Of a stretch of DNA of 64,000 nucleotides, positions 35,588-44,122 are shown piece after piece. The first letter of the stretch is position 1; the number at the start of each line of letters is the position of its first letter. Both the position numbers and the translations under genes were made by a program. The stretch covers positions 310,001 to 374,000 of the forward strand of contig NZ_QZFU01000045.1 of assembly GCF_003598715.1 (NCBI RefSeq), written 5' to 3'. The notes below the pieces were generated by a model that saw only the letters and a list, made by a program, of their open reading frames with translations, ran no database searches and had not been told where the DNA came from. This DNA comes from Nocardia panacis (lineage in GTDB: Bacteria > Actinomycetota > Actinomycetes > Mycobacteriales > Mycobacteriaceae).

Positions 35588-35610
35588 ACCGGCCGCTGCT
35601 CGCGGCCGGT
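35588..35610. terminator. Hairpin terminator after the D-amino-acid oxidase
   Basis: ACCGGCCGC / GCGGCCGGT, a perfect 9-bp stem with loop TGCTC, 6 bp after the oxidase stop and just before the stop of the convergent small gene. Confidence 0.75.
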
Positions 35611-35616
35611 CCCGTA

Positions 35617-35787
35617 TCAGTTCAACGGGAACTGCCCCGCCCCGCCGCCGTGCCCGTACCCCGGCGCATTCTGCGTCCCCGCATTGATCGCGTCCTGAAT
35701 CAACACCACGAGCGCGTGCCCAATGCTCAGCACGTCGTTCCCGAGTGTCGCGAAATCACCCGCAATGAGATGCAACATGTCGCCCAT
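35617..35787 (-). CDS. Small 56-aa peptide, hydrophobic/amphipathic helix
   Basis: Not recognised. ATG 35787 has GGAG 5 bp upstream; the frame is open to 35829. Sequence starts MGDMLHLIAGDFATLGNDVL and continues as one long amphipathic helix (to about residue 40), ending in a Gly/Tyr/His-rich GYGHGGGAGQF tail. No signal peptide. The size and amphipathic character recall the short alpha-helical channel peptides (PorA/PorH type) of Corynebacteriales, but there is no motif to prove that. Confidence 0.45.
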   Translation of the reverse strand: MGDMLHLIAGDFATLGNDVLSIGHALVVLIQDAINAGTQNAPGYGHGGGAGQFPLN

Positions 35788-35878
35788 CCTCACTCCAGCC
35801 CGGAACCAGACCGCCCCAGGATCGCACACCCGCTCGTGTGAGGGAAGCGACTCTCATTGACCATCAGCGATTTTCAGA

Positions 35879-36580
35879 TCAATGCCCCACCCAGGTGGAC
35901 AGGTCGACCACCGCCGTGCAGTACTCGTCGGCATCATCGACGACCGGCTTCGAAGCAAGGTCCCCGGTCCGTGTCAGCGGCGCGAGCTCCAACGGCAAGT
36001 AGTTGTACCCGTACGTTCCCGGACCGTGCTCCCCGTCGATCGGCGCATCGAAACCGTAGACGAGGTCCGTTTCGGTGACGCGGATGTAGATGCGGCAGAC
36101 ATGATCGCTGCGAAACATGAATCCGCCGAAGGTGTAATCCTCGTCGTGGGCGACGATGCCGCCGCCGTTCACCAGCAGGGTGAACAGACGGAATATCTCC
36201 TGGTCGTAGTGCATGGCAGCGGCCGGGCCATCGAAGCCGGTATCTTTCGCCTGGACAACTACATTCGAATGGCAGTCCCGTACCGGTTGGTCAGTGCCCA
36301 TCAGCTCCCCGAGCCGGGGAGCCACCACGGCTCGAAGGTGGTCCATCATCGGTACGACCTCCGTACTTCCGGCCCCACGCGCAAGATCGAACTCCACTGC
36401 CACCCCCGGCCCCATTTGAGCATCCTCCGACAACACCATTCGCACCCGCTCGTCGCCGACCCGAACAACTCCGCGCAGCTGCACTCCCCTCGGCGGCAGC
36501 CCGCCGAGGGGGGCTACTACCAGCGGGATCATTGTCCGCAACAGGAAATTGAAGGCGTAGTCACCCAAGACTTCGGCCAT
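35879..36580 (-). CDS. Hypothetical cytosolic protein, downstream partner of a secreted protein
   Basis: 233 aa, not recognised. ATG 36580 lies 11 bp after GGAGG; TTG 36589 is 2 bp after it. No membrane span or signal; mixed alpha/beta, acidic, with one run of aromatic residues (DEDYTFGGFMFRSDHVCRIY) and a C-terminal DLSTWVGH. It lies 27 bp downstream of the secreted protein at 36608-37117. A cytosolic partner (immunity-like or chaperone-like) is one possibility; unproven. Confidence 0.55.
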   Translation of the reverse strand: MAEVLGDYAFNFLLRTMIPLVVAPLGGLPPRGVQLRGVVRVGDERVRMVLSEDAQMGPGVAVEFDLARGAGSTEVVPMMDHLRAVVAPRLGELMGTDQPVRDCHSNVVVQAKDTGFDGPAAAMHYDQEIFRLFTLLVNGGGIVAHDEDYTFGGFMFRSDHVCRIYIRVTETDLVYGFDAPIDGEHGPGTYGYNYLPLELAPLTRTGDLASKPVVDDADEYCTAVVDLSTWVGH

Positions 36581-36607
36581 CTCCGTCAATACCTCCGAAT
36601 TATCCGT

Positions 36608-37117
36608 TCAGGACAGTTGCAAGTTGCTCAGCCAGTACGGGCATTTGTTCATGCTGTCGCAATATGCGGTGACGACTCCGATGTACTTGCCGTCCGGAGA
36701 ACTATATTCGCGATCGTCGGTCGTTGTCGCGGCTTGTGCTATCACTCGCAGATATACCTGCTCGTGGTCGTTCGCATGCGTGAACAACGTGACATACTCG
36801 ACGCGTGCGCCCGTAGTGATCGGCTTCGCGACCTTGATGGCCTGGCGCACCGCGCCCCCGGAGCTCAGATTGTGCCGCTGTGCGAAGTGGTTGTAGCCGA
36901 TCCGGGCATCACCTTGCCGAATCGGAATGCTGATTCCATTGATGTCGCTTTGCTCCCAGAGGATTGTGGACCAATTGGATTGCGCGTCGGCGTCGACCGG
37001 TTGGAATGTAGTCCAAATGGTTGCGGCCATCGATATGGTCAGTATTCGAGTCGCGGTTCTGCATCGACGACCGGCATTGTGTGAATGATGTGATATCAAC
37101 CGAACGAGATTTTGCAC
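36608..37117 (-). CDS. Hypothetical secreted protein
   Basis: 169 aa from GTG 37117 (AGGGG 5 bp upstream). Basic N-region (RRCRTATR), a hydrophobic core (ILTISMAATIWTTF) and a likely signal-peptidase site VDADA-QS near residue 46, leaving a mature domain of about 123 aa with one Cys pair (CDSMNKC) near the C-terminus that can form a disulfide. Function unknown. Codon choice is less GC-rich than in the flanking arg genes. Divergent from argG; the gap holds the argG ARG box. Confidence 0.6.
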   Translation of the reverse strand: MQNLVRLISHHSHNAGRRCRTATRILTISMAATIWTTFQPVDADAQSNWSTILWEQSDINGISIPIRQGDARIGYNHFAQRHNLSSGGAVRQAIKVAKPITTGARVEYVTLFTHANDHEQVYLRVIAQAATTTDDREYSSPDGKYIGVVTAYCDSMNKCPYWLSNLQLS

Positions 37118-37457
37118 GGCTGCCCCTGTAATGATCGAAATCTATCCGGAGTGTTCGAATAGTGCCGGGTGGGAGACCGGGCCGCGTCGCCCCGACGTCA
37201 TGGCCCCCACGCTTCTCGAGGGTGTCACGACCGAGGGGTGGCAGTGAAGGCTCGGTTGCGCGATTGGCAGTCGGAGGTGGCGCAATGGCAGTCGCGAGGC
37301 GGATCGGGGCGGGGATACGCCCCCCGGTGGTGAATGGGCTTGCATCGTCGTGCATAATCATTTGCAGGCTGGTTGGGCGGTGTGGCGCGCGGGTGAACGC
37401 GCCCCGTCCGTACCGTCGAACAAAGACCTAGTGATACGGAAACGAGGAGCACCAGAC
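37118..37457. other. Divergent regulatory region before argG
   Basis: 340 bp without a gene. It holds the argG promoter and ARG box (37326-37361), then a leader of about 90 nt from the expected transcription start to the ATG at 37458. I saw no attenuator-like leader peptide. The left half should carry the promoter of the secreted-protein gene, but no clear -10/-35 pair was found. Confidence 0.5.
37326..37361 (+). promoter_or_regulatory. argG promoter with ARG box
   Basis: Imperfect palindrome TGCATCGTCGTGCA (37341-37354) overlapping the -10 CATAAT (37353-37358). Same spacing and 30/36 identical bases as the block before argC; the six differences are scattered, three of them in the spacer between the two TGCA half-sites. 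Start codon 37458, so unlike argC this message has a leader. Confidence 0.85.
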
Positions 37458-38660
37458 ATGTCCGAGCGCGTCGTACTCGCCTACTCCGGTGGGCTCGATA
37501 CCTCCGTCGCCATCAGCTGGATCGGCAAGGAGACCGGTGCCGAGGTGGTGGCGGTAGCCATCGACCTGGGCCAGGGCGGCGAGGATATGAATGTCGTGCG
37601 TCAACGCGCCCTCGACTGCGGCGCGGTCGAAGCGGTCGTGGTCGACGCCCGCGACGAGTTCGCCACCGACTACTGCCTGCCCACCATCCAGGCCAACGCC
37701 CTGTACATGGGCCAGTACCCGCTGGTGTCGGCCATCAGCCGCCCGCTGATCGTCAAGCACCTGGTGGAGGCGGCCAAGTTCCACGGTGCGAGCACCGTCG
37801 CGCACGGCTGCACCGGCAAGGGCAACGACCAGGTCCGCTTCGAGGTCGGCATCGGCGCGCTCGCCCCCGACCTGAATGTCATCGCCCCGGTCCGCGACTA
37901 CGCCTGGACCAGGGAGAAGGCGATCGCGTTCGCCGAGGAGAACGCGCTGCCGATCAATGTCACCAAGAAGTCCCCGTTCTCCATCGACCAGAACGTGTGG
38001 GGTCGCGCGGTGGAAACCGGCTTCCTGGAGGACCTCTGGAACGCCCCCACCAAGGACGTCTACGACTACACGGTGGATCCGACGGTCAACTTCGAGGCTC
38101 CCGACGAGCTGATCATCACCTTCGACAAGGGTGTCCCGGTAGCGATCGACGGCCGCCCGGTCACCGTGCTCGAGGCCATCGTCGAGATGAATCGCCGCGC
38201 GGGCCGCCAGGGCATCGGCCGCCTCGATATGGTCGAGGATCGCCTCGTCGGTATCAAGAGCCGCGAGATCTACGAGGCGCCGGGCGCGATCGCGCTCATC
38301 ACCGCGCACCAGAACCTGGAGAATGTCACCCTCGAGCGCGAGCTGGGCCGCTACAAGCGTCAGGTCGAGCAGCGCTGGGGCGAGCTGGCCTACGACGGCC
38401 TGTGGTTCTCCCCGCTCAAGCGGGCACTGGACGCGTTCGTCCAGGAGACCCAGGAGCATGTGTCCGGCGATATCCGCCTGGTGCTGCACGGTGGCAGCGT
38501 CGTGGTCAATGGTCGCCGCAGCGAGCAGTCGCTCTACGATTTCAACCTGGCCACCTATGATGCGGGCGATTCCTTCGACCAGTCGCTGGCCAAGGGTTTC
38601 GTCCAGATCCACGGCCTGTCGTCGAAGGTGGCCGCGCGCCGCGACCTGAATCAGAAGTAG
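37458..38660 (+). CDS. argG: Argininosuccinate synthase
   Basis: 400 aa; joins citrulline and aspartate with ATP. ATG 37458 follows GAGGAG. PPi-loop AYSGGLDTSVAISWIG, then AHGCTGKGNDQVRFE, KSPFSIDQNVWGRAVETG, and REKAIAFAEE; length typical. Own ARG-box promoter; argH follows after 7 bp. Confidence 0.98.
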   Translation: MSERVVLAYSGGLDTSVAISWIGKETGAEVVAVAIDLGQGGEDMNVVRQRALDCGAVEAVVVDARDEFATDYCLPTIQANALYMGQYPLVSAISRPLIVKHLVEAAKFHGASTVAHGCTGKGNDQVRFEVGIGALAPDLNVIAPVRDYAWTREKAIAFAEENALPINVTKKSPFSIDQNVWGRAVETGFLEDLWNAPTKDVYDYTVDPTVNFEAPDELIITFDKGVPVAIDGRPVTVLEAIVEMNRRAGRQGIGRLDMVEDRLVGIKSREIYEAPGAIALITAHQNLENVTLERELGRYKRQVEQRWGELAYDGLWFSPLKRALDAFVQETQEHVSGDIRLVLHGGSVVVNGRRSEQSLYDFNLATYDAGDSFDQSLAKGFVQIHGLSSKVAARRDLNQK

Positions 38661-38667
38661 GAGAGCG

Positions 38668-40089
38668 ATGAGCGAGGGCGGCAGCACCAATGCGGGCGCG
38701 CTGTGGGGCGGGCGGTTCGCCGCCGGACCCGCGGCCGCCATGGCGGCGCTGAGCAAGTCCACCCATTTCGATTGGGTGTTGGCCCCCTACGACATTCGCG
38801 CGTCCAAGGCGCACGCGCGAGTGTTGCACAAGGCCGGGCTGCTCTCCGACGCCGACCTGTCCGGCATGCTGGCCGGGTTGGAACGTCTTGCGGCGGATGT
38901 CGATTCGGGTGCCTTCGCCCCTGCCGAGGCCGATGAGGACGTGCACGGCGCGCTGGAGCGCGGCCTCATCGAGCGGGTCGGCGCGGAACTGGGTGGCCGG
39001 TTGCGTGCGGGCCGCTCCCGCAACGATCAGGTGGCCACCCTGTTCCGCATGTGGTTGCGCGACGCGGTGCGCCGGGTCGCCTCGGGCCTGCTCGAGGTGG
39101 TCGACGCGCTGGTCGGGCAGGCCGCGGCGCATCCGGACGCGGTGATGCCGGGCAAGACGCACCTGCAGGCCGCCCAGCCGGTGCTGCTGGCCCACCATCT
39201 GCTCGCGCACGCCCATCCGCTGCTGCGTGATATCGATCGGCTGCGTGATTTCGATCGCCGAGCGGCGGTGTCCCCGTACGGGTCCGGGGCGCTCGCGGGT
39301 TCCTCGCTCGGTTTGGATCCGGAGGCCATCGCCGCCGAATTGGATTTCACCGCAGCCGCGGCCAATTCGATCGACGCCACCTCCTCCCGCGATTTCGCGG
39401 CCGAGGCGGCGTTCGTGCTGGCCATGATCGGGGTCGACCTCAGCCGCATGGCGGAGGAGGTGATCATTTGGAGCACACCGGAATTCGGCTATGTCACCTT
39501 GGCCGACGCCTGGTCCACCGGCTCCTCGATCATGCCGCAGAAGAAGAATCCCGATGTCTCGGAGCTGACCAGGGGCAAAGCGGGTCGACTGATCGGCAAC
39601 CTCACCGGTCTGCTGGCCACGCTCAAGGCGCAGCCCCTGGCCTACAACCGGGATCTGCAGGAGGACAAGGAGCCGCTGTTCGATTCGGTGGCCCAGTTGC
39701 AGTTGCTGCTGCCCGCCATCGCCGGGCTCATCGGCACCCTCACCTTCCACACCGACCGGATGGCCGAACTCGCGCCCGCCGGGTTCACCCTCGCCACCGA
39801 TATCGCGGAATGGCTTGTCCGGCAGGGTGTTCCGTTCCGGGTGGCGCATGAGGCCGCAGGTGCGTGCGTGCGCGCGGCCGAGGCGCGCGGTGTCGGCCTC
39901 GACGAACTCACCGACGCCGAATTCGCCGCCATCGATCCGGCGTTGACCCCGCAGGTCCGCGAGGTGCTGACGGTGCAGGGTTCCGTCGCCTCCCGCAATG
40001 CGCGCGGCGGTACGTCGGGTGCGCAGGTGGCGGTGCAACTCGACGAGGTGCGCGCCACCGCGGGCGAGTCGCGCGACTGGTTGGCCTGA
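38668..40089 (+). CDS. argH: Argininosuccinate lyase
   Basis: 473 aa of the fumarase/aspartase superfamily; last step, releasing arginine and fumarate. N-terminal LWGGRFAAGPAAAMAALSKS, RSRNDQVAT, the catalytic GKTHLQAAQPV (His), and the superfamily signature GSSIMPQKKNPDVSE. Follows argG within 8 bp, so co-transcribed. Confidence 0.98.
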   Translation: MSEGGSTNAGALWGGRFAAGPAAAMAALSKSTHFDWVLAPYDIRASKAHARVLHKAGLLSDADLSGMLAGLERLAADVDSGAFAPAEADEDVHGALERGLIERVGAELGGRLRAGRSRNDQVATLFRMWLRDAVRRVASGLLEVVDALVGQAAAHPDAVMPGKTHLQAAQPVLLAHHLLAHAHPLLRDIDRLRDFDRRAAVSPYGSGALAGSSLGLDPEAIAAELDFTAAAANSIDATSSRDFAAEAAFVLAMIGVDLSRMAEEVIIWSTPEFGYVTLADAWSTGSSIMPQKKNPDVSELTRGKAGRLIGNLTGLLATLKAQPLAYNRDLQEDKEPLFDSVAQLQLLLPAIAGLIGTLTFHTDRMAELAPAGFTLATDIAEWLVRQGVPFRVAHEAAGACVRAAEARGVGLDELTDAEFAAIDPALTPQVREVLTVQGSVASRNARGGTSGAQVAVQLDEVRATAGESRDWLA

Positions 40090-40090
40090 G

Positions 40091-40768
40091 TCAGGCCGGG
40101 CAGCCCAGCAGTGCGGCGATGCGCAGCGGCCCGCAGGCGTATGCCGGGATCCGGCTCGGATCGCGCAGGTAGCCGGGCGAATAGGTGACCAGTTCGGTGC
40201 CGACGATCGACCACGTCGGCACCGCGTCGCCGAGATGCGCCGCCATGAGCGGTGGTCCGACGAGTTCTTTCGCATGGGTCGGATTCGGGCTGAGGACGCG
40301 GAAATCCCGGTCGAAGTAGGGGTTTCCGGTCGCGGTCGGTCGATCGCCGAACAGTGAGCGACCCAACTGCGAGAGCAGGCCGCGTGTGGTGATCGCGACC
40401 GGTGGATGCGCCCGATCCAGTTGGATCATCACCACGATGTAGCGGTGATTGTGCTTGCGGCGGTGGGTGTTTCCGTCCGATCCGGTGCGGGTGCTCGTGG
40501 TCTGGTACTGGTAGTCGGCGATCGTCACGGTGCGTCCGTCCATTCGGCCGGACAGGGTGACGCCCAGACCCTGTCGGTTGCGGCCCGGCAGCCGATTGGT
40601 CCATCCGGCGCGGCCCGCCCTGGCGAAACTCCAGCGGTGCGCGGCGGCCCACCGTGCGAGCGTGCGCCTGCGTTGGCGCTCGGCCCGGACCGACAGCGGG
40701 ACCAGCACCGCCATCGCGCCGATCGACACCGCGAGCACCGCGCACATCGCACCGAGCAGCCATTCCAC
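40091..40768 (-). CDS. Membrane-anchored protein of unknown function
   Basis: 225 aa from GTG 40768 (AGG 4 bp upstream; ATG 40807 would add 13 residues and run into the SMR promoter). One N-terminal hydrophobic span (LLGAMCAVLAVSIGAMAVLV), a basic stretch (RAERQRRRTLARWAAAH), then a cytosolic domain with GRMDGRTVTIADYQYQT and repeated beta-rich segments. It resembles the DUF3137/membrane-tethered hypothetical proteins frequent in actinobacteria; no role known. Its stop abuts argH with one base between. Confidence 0.65.
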   Translation of the reverse strand: MEWLLGAMCAVLAVSIGAMAVLVPLSVRAERQRRRTLARWAAAHRWSFARAGRAGWTNRLPGRNRQGLGVTLSGRMDGRTVTIADYQYQTTSTRTGSDGNTHRRKHNHRYIVVMIQLDRAHPPVAITTRGLLSQLGRSLFGDRPTATGNPYFDRDFRVLSPNPTHAKELVGPPLMAAHLGDAVPTWSIVGTELVTYSPGYLRDPSRIPAYACGPLRIAALLGCPA

Positions 40769-40838
40769 TCGCCTCACCCCATCCCCGTCGCGCGCACCGA
40801 CCACCATTGTGCGGTATCGCGCCGACTACGCTGCGCAC

Positions 40839-41159
40839 ATGACCATGTTGTTTCTGGCACTGGCCATCGCCTGCGAGATCACCGCCACCGTATCCCTCAA
40901 ACTCGCCGAGGGTTTCACCAAACTCGCCCCGTCGATCGTGGTCGTTCTCGGGTACATAGCCGCCTTCTACTTCCTGTCGCAATCCCTCAAACGCGGTATG
41001 CCCATTGGCGTCGCGTACGGCATCTGGTCCGCCATCGGCGTGGCCGCCATCGCCGTGATCGGCGTGCTGTTCCTCTCCGAACACCTGACGCTCATCCAGG
41101 TGGGCGGCATAGCCCTCGTCATCCTCGGCGTCCTGGCCCTCGAACTCGGCGCGGCCTGA
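40839..41159 (+). CDS. SMR-family multidrug efflux transporter
   Basis: 106 aa, four hydrophobic helices, the size of EmrE/QacE/SugE. The essential membrane glutamate is Glu13 (LALAIACEITATVSLKLAEG); GVAYGIWSAIGVAAIAVIGV in helix 3 is the family dimer motif. Proton-driven export of cationic drugs or guanidinium compounds. Divergent from the membrane protein at 40091. Confidence 0.92.
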   Translation: MTMLFLALAIACEITATVSLKLAEGFTKLAPSIVVVLGYIAAFYFLSQSLKRGMPIGVAYGIWSAIGVAAIAVIGVLFLSEHLTLIQVGGIALVILGVLALELGAA

Positions 41160-41326
41160 CCGCCCTGCGGAAATTCGGAAGTATCGAAATCGAGCGGTGC
41201 CGCGAGCGCGATCCATTTCGAGTGGTGTGGAATCGATTCGGGGATTCTGCCGGTATCGGGGGAGGGGGAATCGTAGGATCGGCCGATGGACTGGAGGTTT
41301 GCTGAGCCGGGCCGGGGTGGGGACGA

Positions 41327-42097
41327 ATGAGTGCGGGGGTGGCGCTCGAGGCATTTGGGCTGGTCAAGCGGTATGGGGGCGTGGAGGCGCTGCGGGGGGC
41401 CAATTTTCAGGCGCGGGCGGGGGAGGTGGTCGCGCTCATCGGGGATAACGGTGCCGGGAAATCGACGCTGGTGAAATGCCTTTCGGGGGCCGAACGGCCC
41501 GATGGCGGGGAGATTCGGTTGGCGGGAGAGCGGGTGGAGTTTGCGACACCCACGGCCGCGCGGCGGTTGGGGGTGGAGACGGTGTATCAGGATTTGGCGG
41601 TCGCGCCGGATCTGGATCCGGCGGCGAATCTCTTTCTGGGGCGCGAGATTCCGCGGCGCGGCCTGCTCGGCAAGCTGGGCATGCTCGACAAATCCGGAAT
41701 GAAAGCCCAAGCGGTGGAGCATTTTCGGCGATTGGGCGTCACCTTGCCGAGTATCGATGTGCCGATCGCCGCACTGTCGGGCGGGCAGCGGCAGAGTGTG
41801 GCGGTGGCGCGGGCGGTCATGTGGGCCAGTCGGGTGGTGTTCATGGACGAGCCGACGGCGGCGCTGGGCGTGGTGCAGCGCGAGCGGGTGCTCGAGGTGG
41901 TGCGCCGGGTCCGCGACGAGGGGATCGCGGTGGTGCTGATCAGCCACAATATGCCCGAGGTGCTGGCCGTCGCCGATCGCATCGAGGTGCTGCGGCTCGG
42001 CACGCGGGTGGCCCGTTTCACCGCAGCCGACGCGACGCTCGAGCAGTTGGTCGCGGCCATGACGGGCGCGCTGACCCACGACGAGGATGCCGCATGA
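41327..42097 (+). CDS. Sugar ABC transporter ATP-binding protein (FrcA-like, single NBD)
   Basis: 256 aa. Walker A GDNGAGKST (about 39-47), Q-loop TVYQDLAV, signature LSGGQRQSVAVARAV, Walker B VVFMDEPTAALG, H-loop ISHNM. Sugar importers of the CUT2 class normally carry a duplicated 500-aa ATPase; a single-domain form as here is typical of the FrcA fructose type. ATGA overlap with the permease gene. First of a three-gene import operon. Confidence 0.92.
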   Translation: MSAGVALEAFGLVKRYGGVEALRGANFQARAGEVVALIGDNGAGKSTLVKCLSGAERPDGGEIRLAGERVEFATPTAARRLGVETVYQDLAVAPDLDPAANLFLGREIPRRGLLGKLGMLDKSGMKAQAVEHFRRLGVTLPSIDVPIAALSGGQRQSVAVARAVMWASRVVFMDEPTAALGVVQRERVLEVVRRVRDEGIAVVLISHNMPEVLAVADRIEVLRLGTRVARFTAADATLEQLVAAMTGALTHDEDAA

Positions 42098-43107
42098 GCA
42101 CCGATATCCCGCGCCGCACCCTGCGTCAACGCCTCGCGGGCGCGAGCACGATCTGGATCGGCGTGGTCCTGGTCGCGCTGTGTGTCGTCTTCAGCATTCT
42201 GCGGCCCGACGCCTTCCCCACCCGCTTCACCTTTCAGACCCTTCTGATCGAAACCTCCGTGCTGCTGGTGCTTTCGGTCGGGATGACCTTCGTTATCATC
42301 ACCTCGGGCATCGATCTCTCGGTCGGCATGGTGCTGATCTTCTCGGGCGCGCTGAGCGCCAAATCCATGGAATGGCTCAGCCCCGCCGAGGATGCCACCC
42401 ACGCCGGTTGGGGTCTGATCGCGCTCGGGTTCCTGTTCTCGGTCGCGGGCGGCGGACTCTGGGGCCTGCTCAATGGATTCCTGGTGGCCAAGGCCAAGAT
42501 TCCGCCGCTGATCGTCACCCTCGGCGCACTGGGTGCGGCGCTGGGTGCGGCCCAACTCGTCACCGGCGGCGTCGATACCCGGACGGTGCCCGAAAAGCTG
42601 CGTGATTCATTGGGTTTCGGCACCTCGCTGGGTGGCATACCGAATCTCGTACTGGTCGCGGTCGCGGTCACCGCGGTAGCGGCGTGGGCGCTGCGCACCA
42701 CCCGCTTCGGCCGCCACACCTATGCCATCGGCTCCAATGCGGAAGCGGCGCGCCGCGCGGGCATCCCGGTCACCAGACATCTGATCACCATCTACCTGAT
42801 CACCGGATTGCTGGCCGGCCTGGCGGGTTTCATGAATCTGGCCTATTTCGGCACCACCACGATCAGCGGTCACGGCACCGACAATCTCGACGCCATCGCG
42901 GGCGTGGTGATCGGCGGCACCAGCCTCTTCGGTGGCGTCGGTTCGGTGATCGGCACCGTGATCGGGGTGTTCATCCCGTCGGTGCTGCGCAAGGGTTTCC
43001 GCATCGCGGAGGTGCCGGTGTTCTGGCAGCCGATCGCGGTGGGCGTGGTCTTGGTGGCGGCGGTCTGGTTCGACCAGGTGCGCCGCCGGGCCAGGGACCG
43101 GAGATGA
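42094..43107 (+). CDS. Sugar ABC transporter permease (CUT2, RbsC/FrcC-like)
   Basis: 337 aa with 8-10 membrane spans. Family block TFVIITSGIDLSVGMVLIFS, PPLIVTLGALGAALGAAQLV, and the coupling-loop region AIGSNAEAARRAGIPVTRH, then AGVVIGGTSLFGGVGSVIG. Pairs with the ATPase upstream and the lipoprotein downstream. Confidence 0.93.
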   Translation: MSTDIPRRTLRQRLAGASTIWIGVVLVALCVVFSILRPDAFPTRFTFQTLLIETSVLLVLSVGMTFVIITSGIDLSVGMVLIFSGALSAKSMEWLSPAEDATHAGWGLIALGFLFSVAGGGLWGLLNGFLVAKAKIPPLIVTLGALGAALGAAQLVTGGVDTRTVPEKLRDSLGFGTSLGGIPNLVLVAVAVTAVAAWALRTTRFGRHTYAIGSNAEAARRAGIPVTRHLITIYLITGLLAGLAGFMNLAYFGTTTISGHGTDNLDAIAGVVIGGTSLFGGVGSVIGTVIGVFIPSVLRKGFRIAEVPVFWQPIAVGVVLVAAVWFDQVRRRARDRR

Positions 43108-43129
43108 CAACGAACTGAGAGGTGCCGGG

Positions 43130-44101
43130 ATGAGAGCGAAGCGGACGGCGGCGGCCTTCGGCGCGCTGGTGGCGGCGGGCGCGCTGCTGGCGGGCTGTAG
43201 CGGCAAGGTCGGTGAATCCGGTGGCAATGACGCGAAGAAGCTCGTGCTGATTCCGGGTGTCGCCGATGAGCCCTTCTATATCTCCATGCAGTGCGGCGCG
43301 CAGGAGGAGGCCGTCAAACTCGGCTACAAACTGGATACGCAGGCTCCGACGCAATTCGACGCGGGTGCGCAGACTCCGGTGCTGAGCGGTGTGGTGGCGG
43401 GCAAGCCGGGTGCGGTGCTCATCGCCCCGACCCACGCCACCGCCATGGCCAATCCGATCAAACAGGCCAGGGACGCGGGCATCAAGATCATCGAGGTGGA
43501 TACCGCACTCGACGACACTTCGATCGCGCTGTCCTCCATCGCCTCCGACAACAACAAGGGCGGCCGCCTCGCCGCGCAGACCCTCGCGAAGCTCGTCGGC
43601 AACAAAGGTCCGGTGCTGGTGATCAATACCAAGGCGGGCACCTCCACCACCGACGCCCGCGCGCGGGGTTTCGAGGAGGCACTGCACGAATACGCCGAAA
43701 TGTCCTCGCTCGGTGTGCAATACAACAACAACGATGCGGCGCAGGCCACCGCACTGGTCACCGCGACTCTCGCGGCCCACCCGGATCTGGCAGGCATTTT
43801 CGCCACCAATCTGAGCTCCGCCGAAGGCGCGGCCACCGGACTGCGCAATGCCAATAAGCTCGGCCAGGTCAAGCTGGTCGGCTTCGACGCCAGCCCCAAA
43901 CAGGTCGAGGATCTGAAGGCCGGAACTGTGCAGGCCCTCATCGCCCAGGACCCGGCGGGGATCGGGGCCAAGGGCGTCGATCAGGCGGCCGCCGCCCTGG
44001 AGGGCAAGCCCGTCACCCGCACCATCCAGACGGATATGGTCGCCATCACCAAGGCCGATATGGATGCCAACCAGAAGTATTTCTACAAACGTCGCTGCTG
44101 A
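43130..44101 (+). CDS. Sugar ABC transporter substrate-binding lipoprotein
   Basis: 323 aa. Lipoprotein signal with lipobox LLAGC (Cys about 23); periplasmic-binding-protein type 1 fold of the RbsB/FrcB family: LIPGVADEPFYISMQCGAQE, QARDAGIKIIEVDT, SDNNKGGRLAAQTLAKL, VKLVGFDASPKQVEDLKAG. Unlike most operons of this class no kinase, isomerase or regulator is adjacent, so the sugar cannot be guessed. Confidence 0.93.
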   Translation: MRAKRTAAAFGALVAAGALLAGCSGKVGESGGNDAKKLVLIPGVADEPFYISMQCGAQEEAVKLGYKLDTQAPTQFDAGAQTPVLSGVVAGKPGAVLIAPTHATAMANPIKQARDAGIKIIEVDTALDDTSIALSSIASDNNKGGRLAAQTLAKLVGNKGPVLVINTKAGTSTTDARARGFEEALHEYAEMSSLGVQYNNNDAAQATALVTATLAAHPDLAGIFATNLSSAEGAATGLRNANKLGQVKLVGFDASPKQVEDLKAGTVQALIAQDPAGIGAKGVDQAAAALEGKPVTRTIQTDMVAITKADMDANQKYFYKRRC

Positions 44102-44104
44102 GCG

Positions 44105-44118
44105 GAGCCCGCGGGCTC
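44105..44118. terminator. GC palindrome between convergent genes
   Basis: GAGCCCGCGGGCTC, a perfect 14-bp palindrome that could fold as GAGCC-CGCG-GGCTC, lying in the 21-bp gap between the convergent stop codons at 44101 and 44123. Confidence 0.45.
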
Positions 44119-44122
44119 GCAG

